Below are positions 43,822 to 53,576 of a DNA stretch of 64,000 nt, piece by piece. Numbering within the stretch: the first letter of the stretch is position 1; every line of letters starts with the position of its first letter. The position numbers were made by a program, and so were the translations under genes. Location: positions 3,596,001 through 3,660,000 of the forward strand of contig OY970066.1 of the NCBI GenBank assembly GCA_963705285.1, given 5' to 3'. Under the pieces are notes generated by a model. It was given only the letters and a program-made list of their open reading frames with translations, was not told the origin of the DNA and searched no databases. This DNA comes from JACMLD01 sp963705285 (GTDB taxonomy: Bacteria; Bacteroidota; Bacteroidia; Chitinophagales; Chitinophagaceae).

Positions 43822-44958
43822 TTACGTTTTTATATCAAGGTTCGCCCCAGCCGTTTTTTCGTTTGGATCATCGTCAATGGGCGGACGGTTGTGCCACCAA
43901 CTGGCCAGCGATGAGCCGGTAACATTCATCATGGTGCCGAATATAACCGAGGCGAGCCCAACGGTTGCCACTTTGCCCATTCCGCGTGCGAGCGCCGACG
44001 CAAGGCCCGCATTTTGCATGCCTACTTCCAGCGCAATGGTCCTGCAATCTTTCTCCGGAAATTTAAGCAGGCGCGAAGACCAGTAACCAAGAAAATAACC
44101 TGCCGTGTTATGAATAAATGTTGCCACAATCAGGAGGCCGCCAATTTGTAATAAGCTATCACGTCCCGCTGCTATGATAACAACCAATACCAATGCAATA
44201 CCTACCATAGAAAATGCCGGCAGGGCTTTGTCGAGCCATTTTATTTTACCACGTAGGGCATAATGAAAGATTAGTCCGGCTACTATTGGCAGGATAACAA
44301 TTTTTGTGATGTCCCATACCATTGCCCAGAAATCTATGGTTACATAATTACCGCCCAGTAACTGCATCAGCAGCGGCGTTAACAGGGGTGCCAGCAGGGT
44401 AGAAATAGTGGTAACGGATACGGATAGGGCCAGGTTGGCCTTGGCCAGGTAACACATTACGTTTGATGCAAGGCCGCTGGGGCAACAGCCAATAAGTATA
44501 ATGCCGGCTGCCACTTCCGGCGGAAAATCAAAAAGATGAGCGACAGCAAAACCTACCAGCGGCATAATGGTATAATGGCACACTATACCAACGATTACGC
44601 CTTTGGGCATTACCAGTACGTTGGCAAAATCTTTCAGGTTGAGTTCTGTGCCCATACCAAACATGATTACCTGCAGCAGGTAAGGAATTAGAAAAGAAGT
44701 TTCTTTGCCGCCTACTGTTTTGAAATAACCAGGGTAATACATGGCCAGGCTGGCTACTGCCAATATCATGGTGCTATACCAGAATCCTTTAAGGGTGCCA
44801 TTGCCCCTGAAAGCAATAGCCAGGCTGGTAAAGAACATTGCCAGCATCCAACCGCCCAGGTGATGCCATTGTTTCCACCATGAAACAATAAATGCCAGCA
44901 GAAAAATAGCGGCTGCTATATAAAAAATCGTATAGAAGCTTTTTTTGGGTGTAGCCAT
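43822..44958 (-). CDS. BASS-family sodium symporter
   Basis: The 378-residue membrane protein of the bile acid:sodium symporter family has about ten helices. Conserved blocks visible are GTELNLKDFANVL, IIGCCPSGLASNVMCYLAKANLALSVS split by a Gly-Cys-Cys-Pro turn, and GMQNAGLASALARG near the second sodium site. Bacterial and plant relatives take up pyruvate, keto acids or pantoate rather than bile acids. As the first gene of an operon with an exported dehydratase and an exported aldolase it most likely imports their product. The C-terminal tail is polar. Confidence 0.9.
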   Translation of the reverse strand: MATPKKSFYTIFYIAAAIFLLAFIVSWWKQWHHLGGWMLAMFFTSLAIAFRGNGTLKGFWYSTMILAVASLAMYYPGYFKTVGGKETSFLIPYLLQVIMFGMGTELNLKDFANVLVMPKGVIVGIVCHYTIMPLVGFAVAHLFDFPPEVAAGIILIGCCPSGLASNVMCYLAKANLALSVSVTTISTLLAPLLTPLLMQLLGGNYVTIDFWAMVWDITKIVILPIVAGLIFHYALRGKIKWLDKALPAFSMVGIALVLVVIIAAGRDSLLQIGGLLIVATFIHNTAGYFLGYWSSRLLKFPEKDCRTIALEVGMQNAGLASALARGMGKVATVGLASVIFGTMMNVTGSSLASWWHNRPPIDDDPNEKTAGANLDIKT

Positions 44959-45295
44959 GAGGGAGAAAAGTTATGGTGCGCAAGCAATGAGGCCGTTCAA
45001 TTGTAATACGTGTGTGTAACACATTCAAATCTTCAGTAAGAAAAACAAGAAGCCCGCTGCAGATGGCAGGTGTAGATGATTGGTCTGAAAAAACAGGTTG
45101 GGTATTTCGGCGGCTGTACCGTTGTGAAAGCGTTGCGTATGCGTACGCGTATTGTATGCTGCTGCATTGATTTGCCTGCGTGAAAAATGATTCATAAGCA
45201 AGTTTTGAATGAACAGTGAAGCCATTCAGTGCAATCGTTAAAAAATTGAATGTTGTATAAAGAAAAGGAATTTATTCCATTAGAATTTGCAAAAT
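44959..45295. other. Intergenic region upstream of the BASS operon
   Basis: This 337-base gap holds the promoter of the operon, but I could not find a matched -33/-7 pair on the minus strand. A 66-codon minus-strand frame (45025-45225) has no coding support. Confidence 0.35.
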
Positions 45296-46111
45296 TCAAC
45301 GCAGGTTGTTTTTGCAAGTATTTATGAGGAAACACGTGTTGATAAAGACCTGTATGGATTTGTGTGAATGAGGTTCTGTTATACTGCTTGCATTTTTTGA
45401 ATTACCATTATTTCTGCGGGCCTTCCAGGTATCGAATTTTTTCCTCAATGCCTGCACGGCATTTACGTTCTCACCTGTCTGGTTAACGATGAGGTTTATA
45501 CAGGGACGGTTTATATTATCAGCAGGATTGGCGACTGTTACAAAAGCGCTGATGGCTTTTGTTTCACCGCAGCGTTTGTCGCCCCCAAACCTTGCACCGG
45601 CTTCCAATGCCAGCATCAGCACATCTTCAATAGGGAGTGAATCTTCACGCGCTCGTACGACAGCATGCATAATCTCTTCTAATTCTTCCGGCCTGGTAAG
45701 CGTGTTACCCTGTACAGACACGCCATTGGCAGTGAGTGTGCCTTTGAAAGGCGTGGTGGCGGTACCGGTATAGGTAACGGGTTGTTGCGGGTAATTCACG
45801 CATACAATAGCATATTGCTGGTTTTCGGGGTCAAATCTTGCATCCATCATAGCCGCCATTATTTTAGCGGGTTCGGCACCCGCCTGCAACATGGCAATTC
45901 CTTTTGCCCTTGCATTACTGTTGCTCATAGCCTGCACTACCACGGCACCTTTGCCGGGAACAATGGTGCCAATGCCATACACACTGTAGGTGCAAGATGC
46001 GCCGGCAATGCCTATTTGTTTTGTAACAGGGTCAATTACTATTATAGACCAGGTGGCATGCAAGTGCAATAATACTTGTAACAACGAGATGGTCAGGATA
46101 ATCCGTTTCAT
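45296..46111 (-). CDS. Exported DUF1028 protein (Ntn-hydrolase-like)
   Basis: The 271-residue protein has a signal peptide (about 1-19, ending LHAT) and then the DUF1028 sequence: TWSIIVIDPVTKQIGIAGAS, a GIGTIVPGKGAVVVQAMSN block and the C-terminal half with EEIMHAVV and AGARFGGDKRCGETKAISAF. DUF1028 has the fold of Ntn hydrolases and some members are fused to or located beside peptidases. The last 40 residues are low in structure and Asn/Lys-rich. It lies upstream of the BASS operon on the same strand, with a 337-base gap. Confidence 0.88.
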   Translation of the reverse strand: MKRIILTISLLQVLLHLHATWSIIVIDPVTKQIGIAGASCTYSVYGIGTIVPGKGAVVVQAMSNSNARAKGIAMLQAGAEPAKIMAAMMDARFDPENQQYAIVCVNYPQQPVTYTGTATTPFKGTLTANGVSVQGNTLTRPEELEEIMHAVVRAREDSLPIEDVLMLALEAGARFGGDKRCGETKAISAFVTVANPADNINRPCINLIVNQTGENVNAVQALRKKFDTWKARRNNGNSKNASSITEPHSHKSIQVFINTCFLINTCKNNLR

Positions 46112-46380
46112 GAAATGCCGATGTTTGATTATACAGTTTGCATAGCTTGCAGACCTAGTAAAGGTAGAGTATGATCAGGTAGAAAACACAAAAGGAAAGG
46201 TATCTCTGAGGCGAATGCTACAGCACATAGGATCTGGCAATTGTCCGTTTCCGTTACAGGTGTCGCAAAAAAATTGTATCAAAAGCGGGCATTGTTTTGT
46301 TGATTGCATTTACGGCGCTTCAATATCAACGTGGTAGATACTGGTATGTTCTTGGTGGTGTTCTTCCAAACCACCCGTCT

Positions 46381-48789
46381 ATGTTTCGCACCACCATTAT
46401 CATTGCCTGGCGCAACCTGCTCAAAGACCGCCAATTTAGTTTGTTGAATTTACTGGGCTTGTCCACCGGGCTTGCCTGTGTGTTGCTTATCTTTTTTTGG
46501 GTAAACGATGAATTACAGGTTGACAAGTTTCATGCAAAGGATAATCGGCTGTATGAAGTACTGAAGAAAGGCACTGATCAATCAGGCGGCGTGCGTGTTG
46601 CCAAAAATACGCAAGGCATGCTGGCTCCATCTATGGCTGCCGATTTGCCCGAGCTGGAATACGCGGTAGCGGTAAGAAAAGATAATAACGCCAGCATTGT
46701 AACAACCGGTGAAAAACACCTGAAAGTAAAACACCAGTTTGCCGGTAAAGATTTTTTCAAGGTTTTCTCATATCCGCTGGTAGATGGTCGGATCAATACG
46801 GTTGCCGGCGTTACCGGTATCTTTTTGTCAGACCAGCTGGCCATGAAATTATTTGGTACCACTGCTGTTGCCGGTAAACCAGTAAACTGGGATTATAAAG
46901 ATGACGATGCCAACTTTAGCGGCGTATACACTGTTGCCGGTGTGTACAAGGCGCCGCCTGCCAATGCCAGCAGCCAGTTTGATTTGCTGGTACCGTTTGA
47001 ATTGTACGCCGCAAAATTTGCGGGCACCATGGGTGATGTTACATTTTGGGGAAGCAATATGGTATCCACCTATGTTGTGTTAAAAGAGGGGGTAGATGCA
47101 GCAGCGTTCAATAAAAAAATCAAGGAATATGCGATTGCAAAAGTAGCGTCCCTGTATCCTGGCGGCGACCTGGCAAAATATGAAGGCACATTATTTATCA
47201 GGCGTTATTCAGATGCGTATTTGCACAATAATTTTGTAAATGGCGAACCATCCGGGGGAAGAATAGCCTACGTAAAATTGTTTTCGCTGGTAGCTGCTTT
47301 TATACTGGTGATTGCCTGCATCAATTTTATGAATTTGTCTACTGCTAAAGCATCACGCCGTTTTAAGGAAATTGGTATCAAGAAAGTAGTAGGGGCATCC
47401 CGGCGATCATTGGTGGTGCAATACATTACAGAGTCTGTGCTGATGGCATTTGCATCGCTGCTGGTGGCGCTGCTATTGGTGCAATTGATGCTGCCGGCCT
47501 TTCGTAGTATTACCGGCAAAAATTTACAACTGCCGCTGAATGTTGGGTTGCTTTTGTCTGTTACAGGTATTGCATTGCTGACAGGGCTTATTGCCGGCAG
47601 CTATCCCGCATTGTACCTTTCTAAATTTAAACCGGTACTCATTTTAAAAGGAAAAACAAATACGAGTGGTGGCGAAGCATGGGTGCGCAAGGGGCTGGTA
47701 GTTTTTCAGTTCTCCGTCTCCGTTATACTGATTGTTTCGGTTATGGTGATATACCAGCAAATGCAATTAATACAAACCATTAACCTGGGGTATAATAAAG
47801 ACAATATTATCCGCGTAAGCAATGATGGCAACCTGGCCAGCCAGCAGTCTTCTTTTTTAGCGGCGCTGCAAACGTTGCCTGGTGTGTTGCATGCTTCGGG
47901 CATTGATGGCGATCTGATGGGACAGGCCGGCCATTCCGGTGGCGGCATCAGTTGGGAGGGAAAAGATCCAAACCTTCAACTGCAATACTACGGCAACGGA
48001 ATTGACTATGATTTTCTGGAGACGATGGGTATAGAGGTAGCGGAAGGCCGTGGCTTTTCTAAGTTGTTTGCAGACAGCAATAGCGTACTGTTTAACCAGG
48101 CAGCCATTGCCGCGATGGGCTTGCAAAATCCCATAGGTAAAATGGTATCACTCTGGGGAAAACCCAAAAAGATTGTCGGCGTGGTAAAAGATTACCATTT
48201 TGAGTCAATGTATAAAAAGATTGCGCCTTCATTTTTTACATTCTCCGGCAACAATCCAACCACACTGGTGAAAATAAAAGCTGGTATGGAAAAGCCGGCG
48301 CTGGCTGCCATAAAAAAGCTGTTTACGGATTACAACAACGGGCTTGCTTTCAGCTATACTTTTTTAGACGAAGATTACAATGCGCTATATGCATCGGAGC
48401 AACGCGTGGCATCGCTCTCTGGTTATTTTGCAGGTATTGCCATTCTTATTTCTTGCCTGGGCTTATACGGTCTGGCAGCGTTTACAGCGCAAAAGCGGCA
48501 AAAAGAAATCGGTATACGCAAAGTAGTAGGGGCATCAGTCAGCAATATTACCGCCATGTTATCAGGAGAATTTTTGCGATTGGTGAGCGTCGCGCTATTG
48601 GTGGCCATTCCCTTATCATGGTGGGGTGCACAGCAATGGCTGCAGCAATTTGCCTACCGAATTAACGTGGAACCGGCGGTATTTGTAATAACTGCGGTGG
48701 TAGTACTGGCCATTACCATTGTTACCATCAGTTTCCAGGCGGTTAAGGCTGCGCTAGCCAACCCGGTGAAAACACTCCGGACAGAATAA
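46381..48789 (+). CDS. MacB/FtsX-type ABC transporter permease
   Basis: I place the start at the ATG at 46381 (MFRTTIIIAWRNLLKDR), giving 802 residues; the longer frame adds 28 residues with no family match. The layout is the Bacteroidota double-FtsX permease: N-terminal helix (about 20-42), MacB periplasmic core domain (to about 255), FtsX domain 1 with four spans (about 285-445, including KASRRFKEIGIKKVVGASR), a second periplasmic domain, and FtsX domain 2 (about 675-790, with RQKEIGIRKVVGAS). The two repeats of the E-I-G-I-(K/R)-K-V-V-G-A motif are the coupling helices. No ATPase gene is adjacent, so the partner is elsewhere. Export of antibiotics, peptides or lipids is typical. Confidence 0.92.
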   Translation: MFRTTIIIAWRNLLKDRQFSLLNLLGLSTGLACVLLIFFWVNDELQVDKFHAKDNRLYEVLKKGTDQSGGVRVAKNTQGMLAPSMAADLPELEYAVAVRKDNNASIVTTGEKHLKVKHQFAGKDFFKVFSYPLVDGRINTVAGVTGIFLSDQLAMKLFGTTAVAGKPVNWDYKDDDANFSGVYTVAGVYKAPPANASSQFDLLVPFELYAAKFAGTMGDVTFWGSNMVSTYVVLKEGVDAAAFNKKIKEYAIAKVASLYPGGDLAKYEGTLFIRRYSDAYLHNNFVNGEPSGGRIAYVKLFSLVAAFILVIACINFMNLSTAKASRRFKEIGIKKVVGASRRSLVVQYITESVLMAFASLLVALLLVQLMLPAFRSITGKNLQLPLNVGLLLSVTGIALLTGLIAGSYPALYLSKFKPVLILKGKTNTSGGEAWVRKGLVVFQFSVSVILIVSVMVIYQQMQLIQTINLGYNKDNIIRVSNDGNLASQQSSFLAALQTLPGVLHASGIDGDLMGQAGHSGGGISWEGKDPNLQLQYYGNGIDYDFLETMGIEVAEGRGFSKLFADSNSVLFNQAAIAAMGLQNPIGKMVSLWGKPKKIVGVVKDYHFESMYKKIAPSFFTFSGNNPTTLVKIKAGMEKPALAAIKKLFTDYNNGLAFSYTFLDEDYNALYASEQRVASLSGYFAGIAILISCLGLYGLAAFTAQKRQKEIGIRKVVGASVSNITAMLSGEFLRLVSVALLVAIPLSWWGAQQWLQQFAYRINVEPAVFVITAVVVLAITIVTISFQAVKAALANPVKTLRTE

Positions 48790-48833
48790 CAGACCAGCCA
48801 CACTAACTTATATCCGCGTATTTGCGTACTAAT

Positions 48834-49667
48834 TTATCTTTTGTATTGCAGCATCCACTCATACACATTCAAGTTATTCTCTTTGTACAAAGGGTCGAGG
48901 GCTTTTGACCATGCGTCGTGCTGTGCTGCCTGAAAGATGGTCATGCGGGCTGGTATTACCGGGCCATCGTGGTTAACGGTATTTACAAAATCTGTTGTAA
49001 CGCCCGATGAAGTTACAGGGTCATTGGCATTATGAAACGCCCAAAGCGGTAAGGCGCCGGCAGCAATACCCGCTGCATTGGCGTTTTTACCGGCACCATA
49101 CGATGCCCCGGATACAGATACCGCAGCAGCAAATTTGGCCGCAAAATGACTTCCCATTTCAGTAGTGAGCACGCCCCCCATACTAATACCTGAAATGTAT
49201 ATTCTGGAAGGGTCTATGCGGTAATGATCCAATACAAAATTGAGGAATGATACTACCATAGAATCGGTGGGCATGGCGCGCAGTTGCGGTGCAATTACCA
49301 CAAACGAGTAATCAACGCCATTTACCTTGAAATTAGCCGGAAAAGTTTTCTGATTAATTGTTTTGATGATGCCGTCATTTAAAAGTAAGGGCAAATCAGA
49401 TGAACCATTTCCCTCCTGGCCTGCACCATGCAGGAAAAGGATGAGCGGGTATTTTTTTGTGGTCTCTAAATAATGTTTGGGAATGCTTTCATAGTAGCCG
49501 CCAACATATTGGTTAATGTTGAGGGTAATGGGCCTTAGATACGGCGGCTCAGTTTCTACAATGCTGTTGTTGGCGTCGGATGGTTGAGGTTTGTCGTCTT
49601 TTTTGCAGGCGCAAAAAACCACCAGTAATAAAACAAAAGTGATAATCTTCTTAGACGGATTAAGCAT
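48834..49667 (-). CDS. Lipoprotein alpha/beta hydrolase (esterase/peptidase type)
   Basis: The 277-residue protein has a lipoprotein leader with the lipobox FCACKK (Cys21), followed by a short linker. The hydrolase domain contains LILFLHGAGQEGNG (oxyanion loop), the nucleophile elbow GISMGGVLT (Ser about 170), an acid candidate in AFHNANDPVTSS and His in FQAAQHDAWSKA. It resembles the esterase D/feruloyl esterase-like or phospholipase/carboxylesterase enzymes often placed on the outer membrane. It converges on the ABC permease with 44 bases between stops. Confidence 0.88.
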   Translation of the reverse strand: MLNPSKKIITFVLLLVVFCACKKDDKPQPSDANNSIVETEPPYLRPITLNINQYVGGYYESIPKHYLETTKKYPLILFLHGAGQEGNGSSDLPLLLNDGIIKTINQKTFPANFKVNGVDYSFVVIAPQLRAMPTDSMVVSFLNFVLDHYRIDPSRIYISGISMGGVLTTEMGSHFAAKFAAAVSVSGASYGAGKNANAAGIAAGALPLWAFHNANDPVTSSGVTTDFVNTVNHDGPVIPARMTIFQAAQHDAWSKALDPLYKENNLNVYEWMLQYKR

Positions 49668-50345
49668 ACCAATCAGTTTGATGAAATGAAAAAATTATTC
49701 AGCCTTAAACAATTTGTATTGACATCTTATAATGAGCTGTATGCCGGGCATGCAGGCTTCACCAGGTAAAAGAATACTTGCAGGATTGATTACCTGAATG
49801 TATTTCTTTGCGACGATCAACATTAAGTAAATGCTAAGAAGGTTTCCCGGAACAATGGTTTAAAGGGAGATAGCCAAGTGTACGTATTTTTAAAAGATAC
49901 AGTTGGGCTAAAGTGATTTTAAAGGATAAGACCAGCAATATGGAAGTGGATGTAGAAAAATAATCAAAGCACGTGCCAGAGAAAACAAGTTGTTTGAAAA
50001 GTTCTTACACCACTGACGTTATTGCGATACCAAGATAGAAAGGATACTGTTCCAAACGAATAGTATATCTACGAAGCTGTGTTAAAAAATGGAAGTCTTT
50101 TTTTAATACCTTATTTTATTGCGCAAACAGGATGACGTGGTAAATATTATTGAGAAATTTTACGCGCTGCACAAATTAACCGTAAGGGAAAACATGTACA
50201 AATCCGGGAAAGAATTTGCTGTTGTTAAGTATGCCATGTACACTCGACCGACTAAAGAGGATATGCAGTAGCCAGCAGTAATAAATACAGAGAATCCGGA
50301 ACTGTGTGAGACATTGTAAGTGCGTGGTGAAACTTCGGTTGTGTA
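49668..50345. other. 678-base intergenic region, possible coding remnant
   Basis: This AT-rich gap has no supported gene. A plus-strand frame from about 50107 to 50271 without an ATG near its beginning translates into charged, protein-like sequence that ends RPTKEDMQ; it may be a gene fragment. No repeat or terminator is visible. Confidence 0.35.
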
Positions 50346-51470
50346 CTAACCAATATTTGCAACGCTTGCTATACCTACCGGCATTGTCTTTCCTTTAAGC
50401 TGTATCATGCCTAAAGTTTCGGCGATAAAGTTATGTGGCAGTCCAATATTCTGTAGCAGGTATTCTGAAATCAGTAGATTTTTATTATACTCGTTGCATA
50501 CGCTTTGAATTCTTGCCGCAGTGTTCAGCGTATCGCCATGATAAGCAATATCACGTTTTATTTCTCCAATTTCTACTGCTGTTACCTTACCCATGTGCAC
50601 GCCCGCTTTAAAATGCGGAAGAAAGCCGTATAGCCGGTTGTAATAATTAGATTTGTTCATGAATTGCTGCTGGCAGGCAAAGTAGAAACCGAGACAGGCA
50701 GTATTGCGAAGGCCGTCTTCCACCCGCCAGGTAATTACAATTTCATCTCCTACATACTGGTACACTTCTGCGTTAAACGGAAGCAGCACCTGGTTAATAT
50801 CCAGAAAACTATCCCTGATAAAAGAACTGTATTTGAGGTGGCCCAACTGTTCAGCAATTGAAGTGGAAGATTTAAGGTCCATGAACATAAATATTCTTTC
50901 TTCTTCCTGTGGCGTTCTGTATTTGCCCAGCAATAACGGCAACAGCACACCCGGGCCATATTTTTTATTTACCTGGTTGATAAAACTGATCACCAGTGTC
51001 ATAAAAAAATAGTAGACCACAATCAGGTAAAACAAGTAGCGCCATGATTTATCATTTAACTGATAGTTATTCCTATCGGCCGAAGAAGTAATCAGCAGGT
51101 CAAACAAAAAGAAACGAAGAAAGAATATAAATAAGCTAAGGACGGTTAACGACAGGATAGTTTTGAATACAATGATTTTTCCCAGCGGCAGTTTTCGGAA
51201 AAGGGTTTTGTCGAGGTAGTAATCTGTAATTCCAAAAATGATTCCGTACACCACACCCAGGATGATGCTCACAATAATTCCGGTTAGTATGCCGCCCTGG
51301 CTGGGCAAGGGGATGGTTTGGCTGATACTTAAGATCTGCAGCCGCATAATAATGGTCAGTAGTACATTGGCCACGATCCAAAAATTAATCTGGATGCCTG
51401 TATACGAAAGAAAAGGAAACTTCGACGAAAACCTGCGGGCGTACGCGGTATAGTCAAATGGACGCGCCAT
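50346..51470 (-). CDS. Membrane-bound class III adenylate/guanylate cyclase
   Basis: The 374-residue protein has about four membrane helices in its first 165 residues and a C-terminal class III cyclase domain (about 190-365). All catalytic positions are present: metal-binding Asp198 (FMDLKSST) and Asp242 (YVGDEIVI), base-selecting Lys305 and Asp313, and the transition-state pair Asn316 and Arg320 (HGDTLNTAARI). The Lys/Asp pair indicates ATP as substrate. It should make cAMP in response to a membrane-sensed signal. No effector gene is adjacent. Confidence 0.93.
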   Translation of the reverse strand: MARPFDYTAYARRFSSKFPFLSYTGIQINFWIVANVLLTIIMRLQILSISQTIPLPSQGGILTGIIVSIILGVVYGIIFGITDYYLDKTLFRKLPLGKIIVFKTILSLTVLSLFIFFLRFFLFDLLITSSADRNNYQLNDKSWRYLFYLIVVYYFFMTLVISFINQVNKKYGPGVLLPLLLGKYRTPQEEERIFMFMDLKSSTSIAEQLGHLKYSSFIRDSFLDINQVLLPFNAEVYQYVGDEIVITWRVEDGLRNTACLGFYFACQQQFMNKSNYYNRLYGFLPHFKAGVHMGKVTAVEIGEIKRDIAYHGDTLNTAARIQSVCNEYNKNLLISEYLLQNIGLPHNFIAETLGMIQLKGKTMPVGIASVANIG

Positions 51471-51608
51471 GCTATGATTGTTTAGCTATGTAATAAAATA
51501 AAACATCCGGTGATTGCACCGGACTATTTATTTAAAGATAGCACTAATCGGAAGAACCGTAGGCTACCTGGTATATTGGTGGCTTGTGGTAGGCCGCGAA
51601 AAAAATGT

Positions 51609-51884
51609 TTAATAACTAAGTGGAAGAAAATTGGGCTCTACGTTAATGTGTTCTTTTATCTGGTGCCCTTTTTCATAATACACAATAAGAGATTTTTTAC
51701 CCAGATCGGTAATGGTTCTCAATTGCAGGATGCGCTGAATAGCTGTTTTACGATCGGCCCATGAAAATCGCTCCTGTACCTTTTCAAAGCCTTCGCGTGA
51801 ATCAATGATTTCGCCGGTGCTGAGCACATGAATGGTACTTACAAATACTGCGTTGGGGTTTTGATAGCTTTCTGCGGAATACAT
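51609..51884 (-). CDS. Small hypothetical protein
   Basis: A 91-residue frame from the ATG at 51884 (MYSAESYQNPNAVFVSTIHV); the longer open frame adds an unlikely Cys-rich N-terminus. It alternates short strands and helices (STGEIIDSREGFEKV, RKTAIQRILQLRTITDLGKKSLIVYY) and has no signal or membrane segment. I do not recognise the family. It follows the cyclase promoter region on the same strand. Confidence 0.55.
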   Translation of the reverse strand: MYSAESYQNPNAVFVSTIHVLSTGEIIDSREGFEKVQERFSWADRKTAIQRILQLRTITDLGKKSLIVYYEKGHQIKEHINVEPNFLPLSY

Positions 51885-52305
51885 AAAAGGGGAATTAATA
51901 ATTGAATGTAGGATTAAAATTGCACAGTTGGTAAACGCATTATCCACATGTTAATCCCTTTCCGGATTTTCACGAACGGCGCCGAGCCAACTTCGCAAAG
52001 CCGCCGAGGGGTTTGCGGTAGCTGTATTTTTTCAAGGCCTACCAGCAACTGCGCGCAAATGCTGGCCATTATACCCTGATTGTTGTATTGTTTTGGCAGT
52101 GCTGTTGTATGAACTTTAACAGTACAATCGCACGCGTGCCCAATACTTATTTTATGACTTTGCAAACACATGAAGGTTGGTAAAAAAATTAATTTCAAAC
52201 AGGTGAACCAATTTTTGATCACCGTGTTCTTTCAATTATTATCAGGCAGTTAACCGCCTTCAAAAAGATTGCATCAGATTGTTTTAAACATAAAAATATT
52301 GACCC

Positions 52306-52614
52306 GTGGAAACATTGATAGCTTACCTAGAATCTTTAAAAAATTCAGTACCGGTAAATTTTACGCTGTTTAATCTGCAACGACTGAAAATAAATTGGGC
52401 TGAGTTTAAAAATTTTGTTTCGTCGCTGCCCGATGAGCTGGCAACCTTAAAGCATGCCTTTTTACAGCGGTTAGAGGAGCTCAAAATTAAGATAGATGCG
52501 ATTGACGGTTTTTTTAAGTCTACCCGCAAGGCACGATTTGCGTTTCAGGAAGCCACCGTAAAAATGAAGCTTGAAATGGATGCCGCCATTTCGCAATTAC
52601 AGGGAATTGGGTAG
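52306..52614 (+). CDS. Small helical protein, paralogue of the gene at 21706
   Basis: The 102-residue protein starts at a GTG (52306). It matches the product of 21706-22011 end to end: opening helix with LESLK, turn VPVNFTLFN, VSSLP, the signature KIKIDAID near residue 60 and a C-terminal helix with FQEATVKM. Heptad-like spacing of Leu and Phe suggests a coiled coil or helical hairpin. No family recognised. Directly after its stop begins a 500-base repeat array, as also occurs after the paralogue. Confidence 0.7.
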   Translation: METLIAYLESLKNSVPVNFTLFNLQRLKINWAEFKNFVSSLPDELATLKHAFLQRLEELKIKIDAIDGFFKSTRKARFAFQEATVKMKLEMDAAISQLQGIG

Positions 52615-53140
52615 GTGTAATCGGTGTTTAGCAATTAATAATTAATAATTAATAATTAAAAATGCAAAAGTTAAAATAGTCTGGACAGCCGCAGATCGCA
52701 GATTGGCAAAGCAAAAAACAAAAATAGTAAAGGCTCCGTGTACCTCCGCGAAAACCTCCTTTTCCTCTGTGGTAGAAATAATCCGCAAATTGCCTGGATT
52801 AGAATTTTTGCGATTAAAAGCCGCAGATTCGCAGGTTAATAATTCAAAAGTTAAAATGCAAAATTTAAAATAGTCCCGGCGGCCTCTGTGGTAGAAATAA
52901 TCCGCAAATTATCTGAATTAGGATTTTCGGCAATATAGGCCGAAGGTTCGCAGGTTAATTCAAAATTTAAAATGCAAAATTTAAAATAGTCCCGGCGGCC
53001 TCTGTGGTAGAAATAATCCGCAAATTGCCTGGATTAGAATTTTTGCGATTAAAAGCCGCAGATTCGCAGATTAATAATTCAAAATTTAAAATAGTCCCGG
53101 CGGTTTCTGTGCTAGAAATGATCCGCAAATAATCTTTACC
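52615..53140. repeat. Tandem array of four ~105-119-bp units
   Basis: The word CTCTGTGGTAGAAATAATCC starts at about 52765, 52884 and 53000, with a degraded fourth copy near 53104 (TTTCTGTGCTAGAAATGATC). Periods are about 119, 116 and 105. Each unit continues with a GGATTAGAATTTTTGCGATT-like segment, GCCGCAGATTCGCAG, and an AT-rich linker made of AATTTAAAA words. Before the first full unit a shortened related segment starts near 52661. Unit length resembles the 118-bp period at 7480-7691, and both contain CCGC-type words, but the sequences are not clearly the same. Confidence 0.8.
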
Positions 53141-53178
53141 CGTGTTTTAAAATGAATGCAACGTTCACTGTACAAAAA

Positions 53179-53200
53179 AAGCTGTCTTACGGGACAGCTT
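53179..53200 (-). terminator. Hairpin with T-tract on the minus strand
   Basis: Perfect 8-bp stem, 6-base loop, followed on the minus strand by seven T. It lies about 500 bases past the stop at 53695, so it may be a back-up terminator, or end a transcript not recognised here. Confidence 0.6.
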
Positions 53201-53548
53201 GAAAAACTTGTATGTTTTTTGGATAAGGTTTGCAATAAATATTCAGCAGGATAAGGTCAACAGGGAATATTCAGATGTTTTCGTCTACAAAATATGATGG
53301 ATAGAAACGGTATTATCGGCAACCATTGGTTTGATACCGTTGTTTTTTCCATTCATTTTGGCAGCTATCAAAATTTGCAGGGTAATGTATTTGCGGTTCA
53401 TAAAAAAAGGTTTTAAAGATGTATAATTGATTTTGTTTGTTCCTCACTGTTTACAATATATCAGACGCAGGTTTTGAAAAGGTGTTACAGTATTTCGTAA
53501 AAAAAATATTCTGCAGTGAACAGTGGTACAAACAATGGATAAACGGCT

Positions 53549-53576
53549 AAAAAAAAGGCCCCATAGAAATGCGGCC
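53549..53576 (-). terminator. Intrinsic terminator of the 2H-fold gene
   Basis: GGCC-C-CAT (53557-53564) pairs with ATG-C-GGCC (53569-53576) around AGAA with one mismatch, and on the minus strand is followed by eight T. It lies about 120 bases after the stop at 53695. Confidence 0.65.

Noticed and set aside
51914..52222. 102-codon minus-strand frame between the small protein gene and the 52306 gene
   Set aside because: It overlaps the better frame at 51609-51884 upstream region, is rich in Cys and Trp without pattern, and has no family match.
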